From contig NZ_LGHK01000025.1 of the NCBI RefSeq assembly GCF_001908235.1, positions 48,188 to 112,187 on the forward strand: a stretch of 64,000 nucleotides of DNA. The letters run 5' to 3'. Below, piece by piece: positions 61,548 to 64,000 of this stretch; position 1 is the first letter of the stretch; every line of letters starts with the position of its first letter. A model generated the notes under the pieces. The model searched no databases. It had not been told where the DNA came from and was given only the letters and a program-made list of their open reading frames with translations. This DNA is from Bradyrhizobium sp. NAS96.2. Its GTDB lineage: Bacteria > Pseudomonadota > Alphaproteobacteria > Rhizobiales > Xanthobacteraceae. The position numbers and the translations under genes were made by a program.

Positions 61548-62816
61548 TTACCCCGAACCGATCACGGTGCCAGCCATCGCTGCTTGCGCAGGCTCGCCCA
61601 TTGTCGCAGGCTCGTGCCGCTGTTTCTTGGTGTCCTCTCCCGTTTCGGGCATTGCGATCAGGAAGACCATGAAGGCTGCGAGCGCGACGCCGGCAAGCGT
61701 TAAGAAGGCGGCGCTGTAGCCGGCGTTTACGACGATCACACCCGCGACGATGTTGCTGAGAGAAGCGCCGATCCCCTGCACCGTCGCCACCGCGCCCCGA
61801 CTCACGTTGTAGCGACCGGTCCCGCGCATTAGGTCGGCCAGCACCAGCGGCGTCAGTACCCCAAAGATGCCGGCGCCGACCCCATCGAGCAGTTGTACGG
61901 CGATGAGCCAGAAGCGATCATCCGAGACTGTATAGAGCACCCCGCGGAGCGGCAGGATCGCGAAGGCGGCGAGGAAGATCGGCTTGCGTCCCCAAGCGTC
62001 CGCCCTGGCTCCTGCAAGGAGCGCCATCGGCAGCATGACCACCTGCGCCGCCACGATGCAGGCCGACATTAACGGCGTCTCCTGACCCTTGTGCGCGAGT
62101 GCCAGCTTCTGAACGACCAATGGCAACATCGCGGCGTTGGCGAAATGAAACAGCGCCACACAGACGGCAAAGATCAGCAGCGGCCTGCATGTGAGGAGCA
62201 CGCTCAAGCCAGACGGCTGTTCGCCGCCGACTGGATCGGTTCGGTCGAGACCGCGCGCCCGCGCGTGATCGATGGCGCTGGCAGGGATCGACAGTACCGA
62301 AAGAGCTGCCAGCACGGAAAAGATCGGAACAAGAAAGAAGACCGCGCTCTGGGAGAACCACCAGCCCACGACCCCAGCCACAATGGCGATCGACACATTG
62401 CCGGCATGATCGAAGGCAGCGTTCCTACCTGTGCGGTAAGCGAGACCGTGTGATCCCAGAATACCGAGGGTGATCGCGGCAATCGCCGGGCCGAAGAAGG
62501 CGCCGGCCACGGCCATCATCGTCTGTGCCGTCAGCACAACAGGGACGTTTGGCGCAGTCGCGATGGCGAGCGCGCTTGCAGTCAGGACGCCAAGTCCAGC
62601 CACAACGGCCCCACGTTTCCAACGCGTCGCGTCGATGAAGGCGCCAATTGGTGCGTGAACGACCAGCCCCACAATTCCGGCGACCGTGGCGACGATACCG
62701 ATCGTCGCCGGGTCCCAATGCCGCTCGGTCAATAGGAAAATTCCGAGGTATGGCCCCAACGAGCCCCTGACGTCGGCAAGAGTGAAGTTGAGCCAGTCAA
62801 GGGACGCCCATCGCAT
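61548..62816 (-). CDS. MFS transporter, paralogue B
   Basis: 422 residues from ATG 62816 (MRWASLDWLNF); the frame upstream runs into the metallophosphoesterase gene. Twelve hydrophobic segments, with APIGAFIDATRWKRGAVVAG, LFHFANAAMLPLVVQKLALA and GARADAWGRKPIFLAAFAIL closely matching paralogue A at 55581-56843. The two genes flank the two-component system. The stop-to-kinase gap of 170 bases suggests separate transcription from the kinase. Substrate unknown. Confidence 0.86.
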   Translation of the reverse strand: MRWASLDWLNFTLADVRGSLGPYLGIFLLTERHWDPATIGIVATVAGIVGLVVHAPIGAFIDATRWKRGAVVAGLGVLTASALAIATAPNVPVVLTAQTMMAVAGAFFGPAIAAITLGILGSHGLAYRTGRNAAFDHAGNVSIAIVAGVVGWWFSQSAVFFLVPIFSVLAALSVLSIPASAIDHARARGLDRTDPVGGEQPSGLSVLLTCRPLLIFAVCVALFHFANAAMLPLVVQKLALAHKGQETPLMSACIVAAQVVMLPMALLAGARADAWGRKPIFLAAFAILPLRGVLYTVSDDRFWLIAVQLLDGVGAGIFGVLTPLVLADLMRGTGRYNVSRGAVATVQGIGASLSNIVAGVIVVNAGYSAAFLTLAGVALAAFMVFLIAMPETGEDTKKQRHEPATMGEPAQAAMAGTVIGSG

Positions 62817-62874
62817 GGTTGGTCTCCCGCTACAACAGCGACTTGGCCAGACTCGTAGGGCGATACGAATACAT

Positions 62875-64000
62875 TCACCACTTGCGACCGTTCTTGTTCG
62901 GGCCGAGCTGCGTTCCAAGAATGCCTTTCTCCGGATAAGCACCGATCGCGTTGGCATCGTCGCCTGGCAGGTACGGCGGCAGCTCATAGCGGCCTGACTG
63001 GCTGGTCAGCACGGAGATCGCGTCGGAAGCCTCGCGCCCATCCGCGGTCTTGACCTGGACTGCGACGTGATGGACGCCATCCGCCGACTCACGGGAGTCC
63101 CAGACGCAGCCCCAGGTCGTGCTGGTCCCGCTCCTTTGCATCGGCTGCCACGAGCTGTCATCGATACGGCACATGGCGGAAACAACCCCCAGGGCGTCCC
63201 AGGTCTTGGCGCGCACCTCGGCGACGCCGCGCACCACCTGCTCGGGCTGGTCAAGATCAATGACGAAGGCTTGATCGGCGGGCGACGTGATCATGACGAA
63301 CGGCCAGCCGCCGATTGGCTTGAACTTCCAACTCACCACGCCGTCGTCGAGATTGGTGATGGAGAAGCCGACCGGCCCCTCCTCGATCTGGCCGGTCGAG
63401 CGCGTGGCTGCATAGATCGTCCGGCCGTCATTGGCGATTTCGTTGTAGTGCGTGTGCCCCATGTCGACCATGATGACGCGATGCTTCCGCATCAGCGCCT
63501 GCACTGTGTCCGCGCTGCTTCCTAGTTCGCTCGGATAGGTATGCACGAAGAAGACCGGCCGTTGCTCACCCGCATCGGCCGCCTGCAACTCGCGTGCGAG
63601 CCACTCGAGTTGGCCGGGACCGATCCCAAAACCCTTCGGGCGCCCATTGTCTCGAGCATTAAGGAACAGGCACCGATAAGAGCTGATCGAACGGCTGCGC
63701 CAAAGCGCGGGCTCCAAGCAGCGGCAATAGAGATCAAGGCTGCCAGTCTTCGCATCGTGATCGCCGGGAATGATCTCCGACGGGATGGTCAGGCGTTCGA
63801 TCGCCTGCTTGACGAGGAGAAACTGCTCCTCGGTTCCGTCCTCGGCGTTGTCACCAGGAAGGACAGCGAAGTCGATTCCGCCAGAGAGGTTCGTGTTCGC
63901 CTGCGCGATGAGCGTCAGGAACTCCTGATAGTTCTGCTCGTCACGATCGGTGATATGCAGATCGCCAAAGTGCACCCAGGAGAGCACGTTGGAATAGCGG
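62875..64000 (-). CDS. Calcineurin-like metallophosphoesterase (CpdA-like), start may be outside window
   Basis: At least 370 residues. Metal-binding motifs in order: FGDLHIT (D-x-H), LPGDNAEDG (GDxx), PGDHD in place of GNHD, VFFVHTYP and GHTHYN (GHxH). This is the metallophosphoesterase fold with cAMP-phosphodiesterase-like layout. The C-terminal third (about 240-370) is an extra beta-domain. The frame may start at GTG 63987, but it stays open to the window edge (codons RYSN before it), so a start further right is possible. It probably hydrolyses a phosphoester in the cytoplasm or periplasm; no signal peptide is seen in the visible part. Confidence 0.82.
   Translation of the reverse strand, partial: RYSNVLSWVHFGDLHITDRDEQNYQEFLTLIAQANTNLSGGIDFAVLPGDNAEDGTEEQFLLVKQAIERLTIPSEIIPGDHDAKTGSLDLYCRCLEPALWRSRSISSYRCLFLNARDNGRPKGFGIGPGQLEWLARELQAADAGEQRPVFFVHTYPSELGSSADTVQALMRKHRVIMVDMGHTHYNEIANDGRTIYAATRSTGQIEEGPVGFSITNLDDGVVSWKFKPIGGWPFVMITSPADQAFVIDLDQPEQVVRGVAEVRAKTWDALGVVSAMCRIDDSSWQPMQRSGTSTTWGCVWDSRESADGVHHVAVQVKTADGREASDAISVLTSQSGRYELPPYLPGDDANAIGAYPEKGILGTQLGPNKNGRKW

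Noticed and set aside
1..64000. CRISPR array
   Set aside because: No regularly spaced direct repeats with unique spacers and no cas-like genes were found.

Overview
The window looks like a chromosome segment of a Bradyrhizobium-type alphaproteobacterium (Nitrobacteraceae). The evidence is the high GC content, a Rhizobiales-style intergenic palindrome after 24818, and many small proteins I know mainly from Bradyrhizobium (a DUF6894-like protein, PRC-barrel, dodecin, short unnamed families). No rRNA, intact tRNA or CRISPR array was found.

Left part (1-36.9 kb): a secretion locus. A giant filamentous-haemagglutinin-like exoprotein (at least 4,377 codons, minus strand) runs off the left edge. 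Around it lie the parts of a type II secretion system: a GspC/PilP-like protein and GspG (minus), a GspD with a lipobox, and an operon of ECF sigma factor-gspE-F-H-I-J-K-L-M (plus). Probable cargo or partners are interleaved: an alkaline-phosphatase-superfamily protein, a PstS-like phosphate-binding protein, a ClpP/SppA-like periplasmic protein, a GT41 (O-GlcNAc-transferase-like) TPR enzyme and a second TPR protein with a GT9-like domain. The set resembles the phosphate-starvation Hxc/Pdt locus of Pseudomonas aeruginosa. gspK is frameshifted. A UDP-glucuronate-decarboxylase-like gene and a small exported protein close the block.

Middle (37.5-39.8 kb): an integration scar. Two 47-bp direct copies of the 3' part of tRNA-Gln flank an Rhs core remnant, a frameshifted Rhs toxin tip, an intact immunity-like gene and the C-terminal end of a tyrosine integrase.

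Right part (40-54 kb): accessory genes: a molybdopterin oxidoreductase, many small or frameshifted ORFs, a second ClpP-like periplasmic protein, a dodecin, and a minus-strand row DUF6894-like - clpX - two small ORFs - hemA - membrane protein. The clpX/hemA proximity is notable because mitochondrial ClpX activates 5-aminolevulinate synthase.

Far right (54-64 kb): one minus-strand cluster: metallophosphoesterase, MFS transporter, histidine kinase, NtrC-type regulator, then (behind a good sigma-54 promoter) two related beta-rich proteins, a second related MFS transporter and an SLC13/ArsB-like anion permease. At least six genes in the window look broken by 1-2 base indels, so either decay or sequence errors should be considered.
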